DNA of 64,000 bases from Cercophora sp. LCS_1. Lineage: Eukaryota > Ascomycota > Sordariomycetes > Sordariales > Lasiosphaeriaceae. How positions within the stretch are numbered: position 1 is the first letter of the stretch; the number at the start of each line of letters is the position of its first letter. The notes under the pieces are model-generated. The model was not told the origin of the DNA and did no database searches. It was given only the letters and a program-made list of their open reading frames with translations. Position numbers and translations under genes: made by a program. The stretch covers positions 1-64,000 of the forward strand of contig JAPZLL010000052.1 of NCBI GenBank assembly GCA_036250225.1, given 5' to 3'. Below are positions 55,544-64,000 of the stretch, in pieces.

Positions 55544-56083
55544 ATGACTGTGAGAGGGTTACCACAAATTTCTACCAGCCGAGTATGCTCCCTATTTCTG
55601 CTGTTGTCAATTTTTCGACAACTAAAGGCGTCATGGCTAACCTTACGGGTGTAGAATGGCGTCGGTGCCTTCATCTTGCAATGCAAGAGGCTAGATTTTC
55701 ACTATTGTGACTGGGCTGGGAGTTCAAAGGGAATGAAGTAGGCGCTCTGTGTCTTGTTTTTGCGAAGTCGTACTGACAGTTCTGGTTGTAGTGGCTTCAT
55801 CAAGTCCCTTCTCCCCAAGTTCGCAGCCGCCCACCCTCAGATCGAGATCACCGTTTCCCCCCGACCACGAAAACATCCTGAAATTGTCGGTCACTACATC
55901 AACGGGTTAAAGAAGCATGTCGAGGTGAAGAATATGGAACCACTCAAGATCCTCCAGCAGGTTAAGCTGCTTCGGGACGCAAGTGGCGAGAAGGACAAGC
56001 GGGTTACCAAGCCCGTGCAGAGCATCAACGAGAGCGTAAGAGGCGTATGGAGTCCTTACCATGGCAACGGCATGAAGGTATAG
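55544..56083 (+). CDS. mrpl51: Mitochondrial large-subunit ribosomal protein mL43 (MRPL51), 137 aa, three exons
   Basis: Thioredoxin-like L51/S25/CI-B8-domain protein of the mitoribosome. Exons 55544-55582, 55655-55737 and 55792-56083; introns start GTATGC and GTAGGC and end TAG, and phases agree. Spliced product: MTVRGLPQISTSR-NGVGAFILQCKRLDFHYCDWAGSSKGMN-GFIKSLLPKFAAAHPQIEITV.., ending SINESVRGVWSPYHGNGMKV. The pattern GVGAF..Q.K.L...C.WGGSS.GM and the closing SVRGIWSP are shared with yeast Mrpl51. The first exon encodes only 13 residues. Confidence 0.93.
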
Positions 56084-56362
56084 AGTACAAACACACAGTG
56101 GCCGGGGTGGGTGTAAGAATAGGGTGGAACAAATGCATATTGGGCGTCCAGGTGGTCGTTGCCAGGCTTGGATGGTCGTTGTACATTACTGGTTGGCGAA
56201 ATGAGAAATGTTCACGCAAACAGGGAGAAGAGGCATTGGTTTCGTCAAAAAAGACGAAGCGGGTCATAATCTTATCGTCCGCGACAGTTTCCCATCATGC
56301 GCCATAGGATCACCAGCAAGTACCTGTAAACCCCTTGCCATTTTCTAAGTGCGTCCTTCGAT

Positions 56363-57324
56363 TCAGAGGTTAGAGTTAATGATGTCGACGACTGCAGAGA
56401 GTTAGCTCCAAGTTACGCTTCGAAAAGACTATAACTCACACTCGGGCTTCAAGCTGGCGCCACCAACCAAGAAACCATCGATGTCCTTCTCCTTGGCCAA
56501 ATCCTTGCAGTTCTTGCCGTTGACGCTGCCGCCATACAAGATGCGAGTCTCCTCGGCAACCTTGTCACTAACGTTCTCTTTGAGCCACTTGCGAATGGCA
56601 GCGTGGACCTCTTGCGCCTGCTCGACGGTGGCAACCTTGCCAGTGCCAATGGCCCAGATGGGCTCGTAGGCAATGACGATCTTGCTCCAGTCGTCAATCT
56701 TGGCCTTGAGGGCGGCCAGCTGCTTCTCGATGACGGCAATGGTCTGGCCAGCCTCACGCTCCTCCAAAGACTCGCCGCAGCACCAGATGACGCCAACACC
56801 ACCATCGGTCGCAAATTTGGTCTTGGAAGCAACAACTTCGTCCGACTCGCCGAGGATCGTACGGCGCTCGGAGTGGCCGAGGATGGTCCAGTTGATGCCG
56901 ATGTCCTTGAGCTGGGACACGCTGATCTCGCCGGTGAAAGCTCCGTTAGGCTTGTCGAAGACGTTCTGGGCGGCAACCTCGAGGCCGGACTTGAGGTTCT
57001 CGCGCACAAGGAGAAGGTAGGGAGCCGGAGGGGCAATCACAACCTCTGTATGGCGTCAGTGTCAGGCCATCGCCCTCCTTGCTTGGGGAGGCAGAGGTGG
57101 AAAAATCCTACCCGTGTTGGAGTCCAGTTGGGCATCGTTGAGGCCCTTGACGATGGACTTAACGGACTCGATGGTCCCGTTCCTAATGCACGTCAATACG
57201 GGTGGTCCAACAAGTTCTTGGGCTTCCTTCACTCGCCGCGGGGCTTCGTTCGGGCATGGCGGGGTAATCGGAGGGGCAGCACTCACATCTTGAAGTTGCC
57301 GCCGACGAAGAACTTGCGAGCCAT
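56363..57324 (-). CDS. tpi1: Triosephosphate isomerase, 247 aa, four exons
   Basis: Cytosolic glycolytic enzyme interconverting dihydroxyacetone phosphate and glyceraldehyde 3-phosphate. Exons: 57324-57287, 57182-57112, 57045-56440 and 56391-56363, all joins in phase. The catalytic Lys is K12 (GGNFKMNGT), spanning the first splice junction; the electrophilic His is in ILGHSERR near residue 94; the base Glu is in IAYEPIWAIGTGKVAT near 164. Phosphate loop: ILYGGSVNGKN and FLVGGASLKPEF. Ends VDIINSNL. Length equals that of yeast TPI within one or two residues. Convergent with mL43 across 279 bp. Confidence 0.97.
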
Positions 57325-57887
57325 GTTGGGCAATGGAAATCGATGAAATCAAGGGGAAATGAAGAAGTTCTATTGGGTATCAGGGGATGTCTATGGGAGG
57401 AAGTGCTCTCAAGAAGGTTGGGAAATGAGGTAAAAAGAAGCCTTGAAGAACGGGGGATGGCCGTGATCGGTACCCAGTCCGAATACTTGGCTGCGGGACT
57501 TAAAAATTGGTGCAAGCCGGGCTGCAGCTCTCACACGTGCAGAGGGCGCTCCAGCGGAGGCCACCGAGACGCCGATCGATCCACCTTCTACCCGGTTAAG
57601 GGACGAAGGTTGTTGCTCCCTGCCGTGATCGTTTTTCTTGCCGTGATCAATTGCCACGCCAGGAGTGTTAGGGTAGGTGAGCTTATATCCCCGAATTGCC
57701 TTGATACAATCCCGTTTTTCCAGACTGTCTCTCGAAACACCTTTTCCCATCATCTAGCACCCAAGATCAAAAGCTAACCAATGATCTCGGATGTGCATGA
57801 CATGCTCTTGTAACCAAACAAATCAACGAGTCGTAACCTCCACGGTTTTTCCAACATCTACAGCCCCTAAATCCCGTCTCCCTCAGA
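57325..57887. other. TPI promoter region and 3' flank of the upstream gene
   Basis: 563 bp between two minus-strand genes. It should contain the promoter of TPI, usually a strong one. No specific site called. Confidence 0.5.
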
Positions 57888-59156
57888 CTAGCGACTCTTA
57901 ATGAAGAACCCCCCCCTTTTGGGCTGCGCAACCCGATTCCTGTGTAGCAGCTGCTCTCTGACGTTGATTGTGCTCTTCTTCACCTTGGGCGCCAACTTGG
58001 AGTCCCCACGATTCTCCACCGCTCGGTACACGGTAGATCCCACTTTTCTGTCCCGGGGAGCCTCGGGCTCGGCAATCCACCTAGGGCCGCCAACCTTGCG
58101 TCGCTTGGGCGCGCCGTCGCCCGATCTTGGTACGAGAGCGTCATCTTCATCATCAGAGTCCAGGAGGTCTTGAGGGAGAACATCCGGAACCAGCCTTTTC
58201 CTCTTCTCTGGGAACAGCGCGGATGGCCGCTTCTCGACGGGAGTTTCATCTTCACTCGCGGCTTCCAAAGGAACCTGCTTCTGTGCGCTCTTCCTCTCCT
58301 GTGCCTGCTGTTGAAGACGAGCGGCCTGCTCCTGCCGTTTCCGCTTCTGCACCGCAGCTTGTCTAATGGATCATTAGTGCATATTTCCCACTGCTCGTGC
58401 CTTGTAACCTTACTGTTCTGCGGCCTTTGCGGCAGCTTTTGATGCCTTGGCAAGCTGTGCTCCCGCAGCGTGCGAAGATACGGCTTCAGGAGGCGCTTCA
58501 TCGTCAGAGTCTTCCTCCCCCTCCTCCTCCTCCTCCTCCTCCTCCTCCTCCTCCTCCTCCGTGTCCGGCACTTCGTCTCCCTCCGGCCTCGGTGCTTGAG
58601 ATGAAGAGGCTAAGGAAGCCTCAAGAGGATTTCTCTGCGGGGCCTCCATCGGTGTGACAAATTCCTCGTTGTCGCTGTCGTTAAAAGTAATGTGTTTCCT
58701 CTCTCTGGGCGTCTTGAAAACCTCATCATTGTGGTCATCTTCGCTATCCTGGGTCTTGGGAGCCTCGTGACTCTTGGCTGCCATTGACGAAGTGGGAAGC
58801 GGTATCTCAATGCTGACGTGACGATGGCGCGCAGAACCCGTATCTTTGACTGTGTCCTTGACACGAACAGGTAACTTTGCGCCCCCGAGTACTTCCTCGC
58901 CGGTTTTCTCTGCCTCCTTTGGCTCCTTTGGTGTCGTCTCCTCAGTTTTATATTTGATTCCCTGCACTCTCAAAAGCGGCTGGTCCTCGTAGTCTTGTTC
59001 TGTAAGTTCCCGCCCCAGTTTTGGAGGAGCGGGGGAAGGAGCCTCAAACTTCGCCGATGACGGTGGCGCAACATCCGGTTCGGAATCTGATGAGAGCTCA
59101 ATGATGTCGACCGACTTAGGCTTTGCCTCCTTGATCCTGGTAGATCTTCTCGCCAT
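57888..59156 (-). CDS. U3 snoRNA-associated protein (UTP16-like), 405 aa, two exons
   Basis: Exons 59156-58414 and 58362-57888; the 51-bp intron starts GTAAGG, ends TAG and joins as KAAEQQAAVQKRKRQEQ. The C-terminal 110 residues are the informative part: PDVLPQDLLDSDDEDD, KRRKVGGPRWIAEPEAPRDRKVGSTVYRAVENRGDSKLAPKVKKSTINVREQLLHRNRVAQPKRGGFFIKSR. This fits the U3-snoRNA-associated family (yeast Utp16), components of the 90S pre-ribosome. The N-terminal two thirds are disordered and charged, with a run of about 14 Glu encoded by (GAG)n and a MARRSTRIKEAKP start. Family assignment is from motif memory, so moderately sure. Confidence 0.75.
58514..58561. repeat. Trinucleotide repeat encoding polyglutamate
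   Basis: CTC/GAG repeat of about 14-15 units inside the U3-associated protein gene, giving a Glu run. Length is probably polymorphic. Confidence 0.9.
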
Positions 59157-59679
59157 TTTGACGGCGTTTCTGCGAGAGGGCCTGAGTTGATGTATGCCGG
59201 TGAGATCCTACGATGGTGTATCTGTGTTGCAGGTTTCAAGGGGATGTTGTTGTTGCTCGCTGTCTCCGGGTTTGCGCTGTAGGAATGCTACAAAAAGGCT
59301 GTGGTGGGTCCCTCCAGACTTTTCTTCACGGCTGTGACGCGTCGCCATTGGCCATCGGGAAGCTTAAGGCCCACTGAAAATTGCTAGACCCCTGCACTAG
59401 CAGGCACCTAATTGAAAGCTCGAGGCTCGAGCTTCAGCCTCAACACACAACTCCGTTCACCCATCATGGTTGAAGACGACTCACCAGCTTTCGCAAAGTG
59501 CTCATCGCCGACCTCGGAATTCGACAGTACGAAGACCACATCAGTTCCAGTACTATACTCGTCATTTTTCTCTCACTTTAGGATCATTTTCCAATACACA
59601 CTTCCTGGCAGACAACCTCCAGCCGTCGCTGATTCGTGGCTCTGCCTCAACAACCGAGCTTAGACTACGCTCTCTCACC
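59157..59679. promoter_or_regulatory. Divergent promoter region of the UTP16-like and TPR-like genes
   Basis: 523 bp between two divergent starts. The frame of the right-hand gene is open far upstream of 59680, so its leader has no stop in that frame; a longer N-terminus cannot be fully excluded. Confidence 0.45.
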
Positions 59680-60928
59680 ATGCGCCCTCCTCGGGCTCTG
59701 GCGCCGCGGAACTTAGGAATCCTTAGATCCTCCTTACAACCCAAACCCACACGGCCAGCGCTTCCATTTGTCCCCCGTCTTTGGCAGCTGCCACAATGCC
59801 GCCTATATTCCATCCCACACCACCCTCGGAAACTGGACGAGCGACCAAGCCCACAGAAGCAAACAGGCATAAGCGATAAAATGTTTCGCGGTGAAGATGT
59901 TCCGTCCATCTCGTTCTGGAAGTCTGCGGAGAAAGAAGGGCCCCAGGATCTCCGCGCCGAAGACTACTATCGAACTGCAACCTTGTTTTGCCAGGTAGCG
60001 CCCCGAAAGCCAACAAACTGGCAGTGGAAGGGGAGGTTGGAAAGCGGTAGGCCCTGCCCCGTGTTTGACATCAACGGGAAACGAAAAGATAGGCTAAATT
60101 GCGTAAAACCAAACAGACTACGGAATTGATGTGTACAAAATGTACTGGACCGCCGTAGTCATGCTCTCCAACACGCCAACATTCTTCAAACTCCCATACG
60201 CTCTTCTCGAGACGGCATCAGATTTGAATTATGCCCCTGCGACCATCTCTATCGTCCGGTTTCTGCTGCTAAGCCTCAGAAATGGGCCCCGGGATCCCAT
60301 GTTCAAAACCGCGGGCGGAAGGTTTGTGGAGAGACTGAACATGCTGGCGAGAGCCGGCCACCCAGACGCCCTCACGGTCCAGGGACATATTCGTTATCTT
60401 CTTGAGGATTACAGGGGCGCACTCCAATCTCTCAGTCTTGCCATCAAGTCAGGTAATTCGGGTGGAGATGTCTACGCGCCAGTGATGGCAAAACAGGAGG
60501 TCAAAACTGCTACGGGCGAGGGCCACTCGATGGAGGGACAGAGAAGGCCGAAGTGGTCAACCGAGGCTGCCTGCCATCTCGATCGCGGTCGGGTACTTGT
60601 TCAGGTGGGCGACCGCACTGCTGCCGAGGCCTCCTTCCGCACAGCGGCGCTCGAGCTCGACTCACCAACAGCATACTTGGAACTGGGCAAGCTTCTCCCC
60701 ATGGATTCAACCGAGAGGGGCGAGTTTCTGCTCAAGGCAGTTGTATCAGGAAATCTCGACGCCTGCGTTGAGCTGGCACACAGTTGTATGGCCAAGTCGC
60801 TTGACGGCGGAGTAAGCCAGGAGGAAAAGAAGGACTTGGAACTATGGGCTGCCGAGTGGCTCAGTATAGGGGGTCTTGCCGAAAGGGCGGAAGCTACCAC
60901 GCAGGCGCCAGCAAATGCGTCCAGATGA
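59680..60928 (+). CDS. TPR/Sel1-like protein, probably mitochondrial, 392 aa, two exons
   Basis: Exons 59680-60046 and 60117-60928; the 70-bp intron starts GTAGGC and ends CAG, joining as LESG(D)YGIDVYKMYW. I start at MRPPRALAPRNLGILRSSLQ because the next 45 residues are Arg/Pro/Leu-rich with almost no acidic residues, as in a mitochondrial presequence. The second half has helical repeats of TPR/Sel1 character (AGHPDALTVQGHIRYLLEDYRGALQSLSLAIKSG; DRGRVLVQVGDRTAAEASFRTAALELDSPTAYLELGKLL; LKAVVSGNLDACVELAHSCMA). I do not recognise the specific family, so no function is assigned. Confidence 0.8.
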
Positions 60929-63593
60929 CACTCGCCAGGTTGAGTGGGTCTGATGACCTGCGACGATGGTAGAGACATGTGCATACGGCCAACCAGGTTT
61001 CGGCTCGACACAGGCAGGCCCGTTGCCATGAATCAGACCATCCCGGCACCTCGTTCCGCAGCTCACGGGCCGAGCTCACCCTCCTCCTGGCCTCCTCCCG
61101 TATCGGCCCATGTATAACAATGTACAATACAAGAACATGGAGCATAAACCGCATCTGCGCCGTCCACATGCGCACGCATCTGTAGCAGGGTCGCCGGCCA
61201 CAGGCCGAGGGAACAGACGATTCATACACCGACAGGCCGTTTTTCTTTTTCCGACCAGCATTGCAGCTGCATTAGTCCCTGGATGCAGCGCAGAAGCCCT
61301 TCAGACTCGTCACCCCCAATCCTCGCCGTCGCACCTCCTCCCTGGCCAGCTCGAGATGCAGCTGTCGCAATCTCGCTGTAGAAGTCGGCCAGACGACGCC
61401 TGCCCACCTCCACACTCGAGGGCCCTCACAGGCGCCTCAAAGGGAGCCGGGTTTCCCACAGCGCCACTCGCAAGCCCACAAACGGGCCACCGGCCAACCA
61501 CAGCGTCGGGAGCAATGACCGCAAAGAGCAAAGGGTAAGAAAAAGGAATAAGCTTCTACACAACAGGACAATGATCGACAAGATCGCCGCCTCTCGTTGG
61601 CTCGGCCCACTGCATTTCGCGTGCCGCACAACCTGCACAACCTGCACAACTGCAACTCAAGACACTGGGCTTGGGTCCAGAATCCCAGACTCCCCCTCCA
61701 AAAATCGTCGGAGTCCAGTTTCCGTCGCCTCTCATTGGCTATGTCGTTGCGGAAGCCACCTCGTACGATTTCTGCGTTCTGCGTACTGTTCTTGCTGCGG
61801 GAAAACTGGTCTTTTGTTCCGCTTGTCTGGGATTTCTCTCTTTGCCTCCTCGCCCTCCTACCGGGTTTTGTCCGTCATCCAAGTCAAAACTGTGCAAGCA
61901 CAAGCCGACCCTACGGAGAAACACCATTCGGCTTCTCGGCAGGCAAATCAGACCGGCATCCAGCACAGGATAAGATGCACTCACGCATACTCACGCTGCA
62001 CACTCGCACAAGTTTCCAAGCAGCCTCTCCTGTCTCTCACCTCTGTGTCTTTGTCTCTGTCTCACTCCCTGTGCAGCCTGCCTGCCACTCACTCAGTCAG
62101 CAACTTTTGACATGTTCCTCCGCCCCCTCCATCCATCCATCCCTCCCTGAATCCCTGCGTTCCCATTCGGCCCCATCCCGCCAACCCGGGGCGATGGAAG
62201 GGATTCCTTCCCACTCCCTCACATCCCTCACATCCCTCCTTAGAGTTGTCGAGTTGTCGAGACGCACTGGGTCCTACGGCCGAGAGACTCGCAGCCACAA
62301 CACAGGCACAGGTGGATTTGTCGCACACAGCAGGTGGCAATCTATCTCAGACGGGCGGACATGGACACTCCACACATTCCATCCCCACCCCGTGCTGTTG
62401 TCCCGTCCGGTGTCCCCATCCATCCGGCAGAAGAGGAGGAGGAAAGAAAAGGGCACAAATCATACGCTGCACTTGTTTTGTTTCTTCTTTAAAACTCGTT
62501 TTTAGTCTGATCATTTTTATCTTCTGTCTGCCTTTAAGCCCAGTGTAAGTCGTCCCTAGCAACACACCCCAGCCATGCCACAAGGGGAAAAAAAAAAGAA
62601 GTAGGTGAGGGAGTGACAATATCAGAGCTGAGAAACAAAAAAAAAAAAAAAAAAAAAAATAAAGGGAGCAAAGCTTGTATTCAGTTCCCTTCAAGATAGT
62701 AAGCAAAGCAAGTAAACGCATCAAACCATTCAAACACGACATGCAAACCAAACCGGGGCGTCAAGAGAAAAAGAAAAAGGTCAACATGCAAACCCAAGAC
62801 ATCCGCATCCTTCTCTCTTTTTTCTAAAAGCGTCCCGTGTCCAGTCTGTGTTCCTTGATTGCGGCGACCTAATAGTTGCGCGCGCGCGCGGTCTATCATC
62901 AGCAAACATGTCTCCTGCCTTCCTAATATCTAGCAGCCAACCAAACCAGCCACCGGAGATGCAAAAAACGACCAAGCAAAATGTCCACATGCGGCGGGGA
63001 AAAAAGACCAAAACATAAAAATGCTAATAATCCGTTCCATTTTGTCTGAATACGTTGATGTTTGTTTTTTCTCCTTCATGCCAACAATGTCCGAGATAAT
63101 AATACCAAATACCCCAAGGTTTGCTTACTTGCTTGCTTGCTCACTATTTTCATTCCCTCATCAAGAAATAAAAGTTATTTTCCCTCCATACTGTAAACAC
63201 CCAAGATTGCGAAATCCAACAGTAAAAACGAAAGGGGGTATATAATGATGATTATCCCGTTATGGCGCAACGCTCTCAAAAGCTTCAACAAAAGTCGGAC
63301 GCAACCTTGCGACCCGACCACGAGAAATCATCGCCCGATGGCACCGGCTCAAACCTCCTTTTCCCAGATAAACGCAACAAAGCAATCGCTGATCCTTGGC
63401 CTGTCGCCCGTGTGCGTGTAGCCAAGATGCTCAAATGCCCCCGTAATAGTTTATACCACGTCAAAAACAAAGAACCAATTCCTGCCAACGCCTTTTCCAA
63501 AAATGTTGTTACTGTAGCCCTGGATTTCCCCGCACATGCTGAAGAGTGTAATAGTTCGTGTCGGTCATGGTTGGACTCGTCGCACAACGCGAG
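60929..63593. other. Intergenic between convergent genes, about 2.7 kb
   Basis: 3' flank of the TPR-like gene and of the velvet gene. Rich in simple sequence: CT-rich and CATC repeats near 62130-62250, A-runs near 62589-62598 and 62638-62659, and a CG repeat near 62880-62890. No convincing gene. Confidence 0.5.
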
Positions 63594-64000
63594 TCATGCG
63601 GACGAGCGCTTCGCTCTCTTCCTTTTCGGTTTAGTATCCTCGCCCTCATCATCGTCCTCGGCACTGTCATCCCTTCCGTGGGCCGTTCCCGTCTTCTCAT
63701 TACCCTTCTTGATGCTGATCAGGCATCCTTGATCCTTGAGACGCTTGGTGAGCGCCGTGCTGGCTTGCATACCAGGGAAGTCCTTTGCGTTGTACACCTG
63801 GAAAGGTTCGCTCATAGCTGTAGCGACGATGGCAGACTTATCTCCGGCAATCATCCTCGTGGGGTCCAGGACAACCAATGCGAACTTGAGGCGAAAAGAC
63901 CCCGGGGTCCGGCAGCTGAGATCCGGAAAGCAGAAGAAGCAACCTTCCTCGTCATTCTCGTCTGAACCAACGAACGGGCTCGCAACAAGTGTGCCCATGA
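63594..64000 (-). CDS. Velvet-domain regulator, 3' end only (VelC-like), cut by the window edge
   Basis: The last 134 or so codons of a gene whose 5' part lies beyond 64000. Velvet proteins are fungal NF-kB-fold transcription regulators of development and secondary metabolism. The visible part is the C-terminal half of the velvet domain (GTLVASPFVGSDENDEEGCFFCFPDLSCRTPGSFRLKFALVVLD.., MSEPFQVYNAKDFPGMQASTALTKRLKDQGCLISIKKGNEK), then an acidic/basic tail ending KPKRKRAKRSSA, a likely nuclear signal. The long form GCFFCFPDLSCRTPGSFRLKF and the KDFPGM..LT..LK.QG motif fit VelC best; VosA or VelB are less likely. The Met near 63998 is internal, not the start. Confidence 0.88.
   Translation of the reverse strand, partial: MGTLVASPFVGSDENDEEGCFFCFPDLSCRTPGSFRLKFALVVLDPTRMIAGDKSAIVATAMSEPFQVYNAKDFPGMQASTALTKRLKDQGCLISIKKGNEKTGTAHGRDDSAEDDDEGEDTKPKRKRAKRSSA

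Noticed and set aside
1..64000. CRISPR arrays or prokaryotic operons
   Set aside because: No regularly spaced direct repeats; genes have eukaryotic introns and fungal families throughout.

Overview
The window looks like about 64 kb of nuclear DNA from a filamentous ascomycete, most likely a Sordariomycete and probably Sordariales. It carries some 17 to 19 protein genes on both strands. Introns are short (about 50-180 bp) with GT..AG ends and CTAAC/CTGAC-like branch sites. Microsatellites and homopolymer tracts are frequent, intergenic gaps are long (up to 5 kb), and the gene complement is fungal: thymine 7-hydroxylase, isoorotate decarboxylase, a HET-domain gene, a velvet factor, SET2, BRE1 and SARAF. 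I see no tRNA, rRNA or CRISPR array. Exon boundaries were derived by reading splice sites and checking phase; they have not been tested against transcripts.

Layout. 1-1.8 kb: two related LTRs in inverted orientation (305-751 plus; 1275-1790 minus), the second a solo LTR with a perfect 5-bp target duplication. 1.8-5.3 kb: no supported gene. 5.3-6.1 kb: a conserved acidic protein of unknown function. 10.7-13.1 kb: the mitochondrial Fe-S factor IBA57 and a Cwf23-type J-protein. 13.7-18.6 kb: the most interesting block, with thymine 7-hydroxylase (minus) and isoorotate decarboxylase (plus) flanking a decayed HET-domain gene. 19.7-22.5 kb: SET2. 26.4-27.5 kb: an AT-hook protein. 27.5-32.7 kb: gene-poor, with a diverged relic of sequence also found beside the LTRs. 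32.7-34.4 kb: a multi-pass membrane protein whose reading frame is split. 35.3-43.4 kb: RAD23, BDP1 and BRE1. 43.9-49.5 kb: a SARAF-like protein and a full-length ABCB transporter. 51.9-57.3 kb: MRT4, U1-70K, mitochondrial ribosomal protein mL43 and triosephosphate isomerase. 57.9-60.9 kb: a U3-snoRNP-associated protein and a TPR-like mitochondrial protein. 63.6-64.0 kb: the 3' end of a velvet-domain gene cut by the window edge.

How the genes may work together. Thymine 7-hydroxylase oxidises thymine in three steps to isoorotate (uracil-5-carboxylate), and isoorotate decarboxylase removes the carboxylate to give uracil. The two enzymes of this oxidative demethylation route are therefore physically linked here. 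Most other genes are housekeeping: Pol II-coupled chromatin marking (SET2, BRE1), Pol III initiation (BDP1), splicing (U1-70K, Cwf23), ribosome assembly (MRT4, U3-associated protein), mitochondrial translation and Fe-S biogenesis, and glycolysis.
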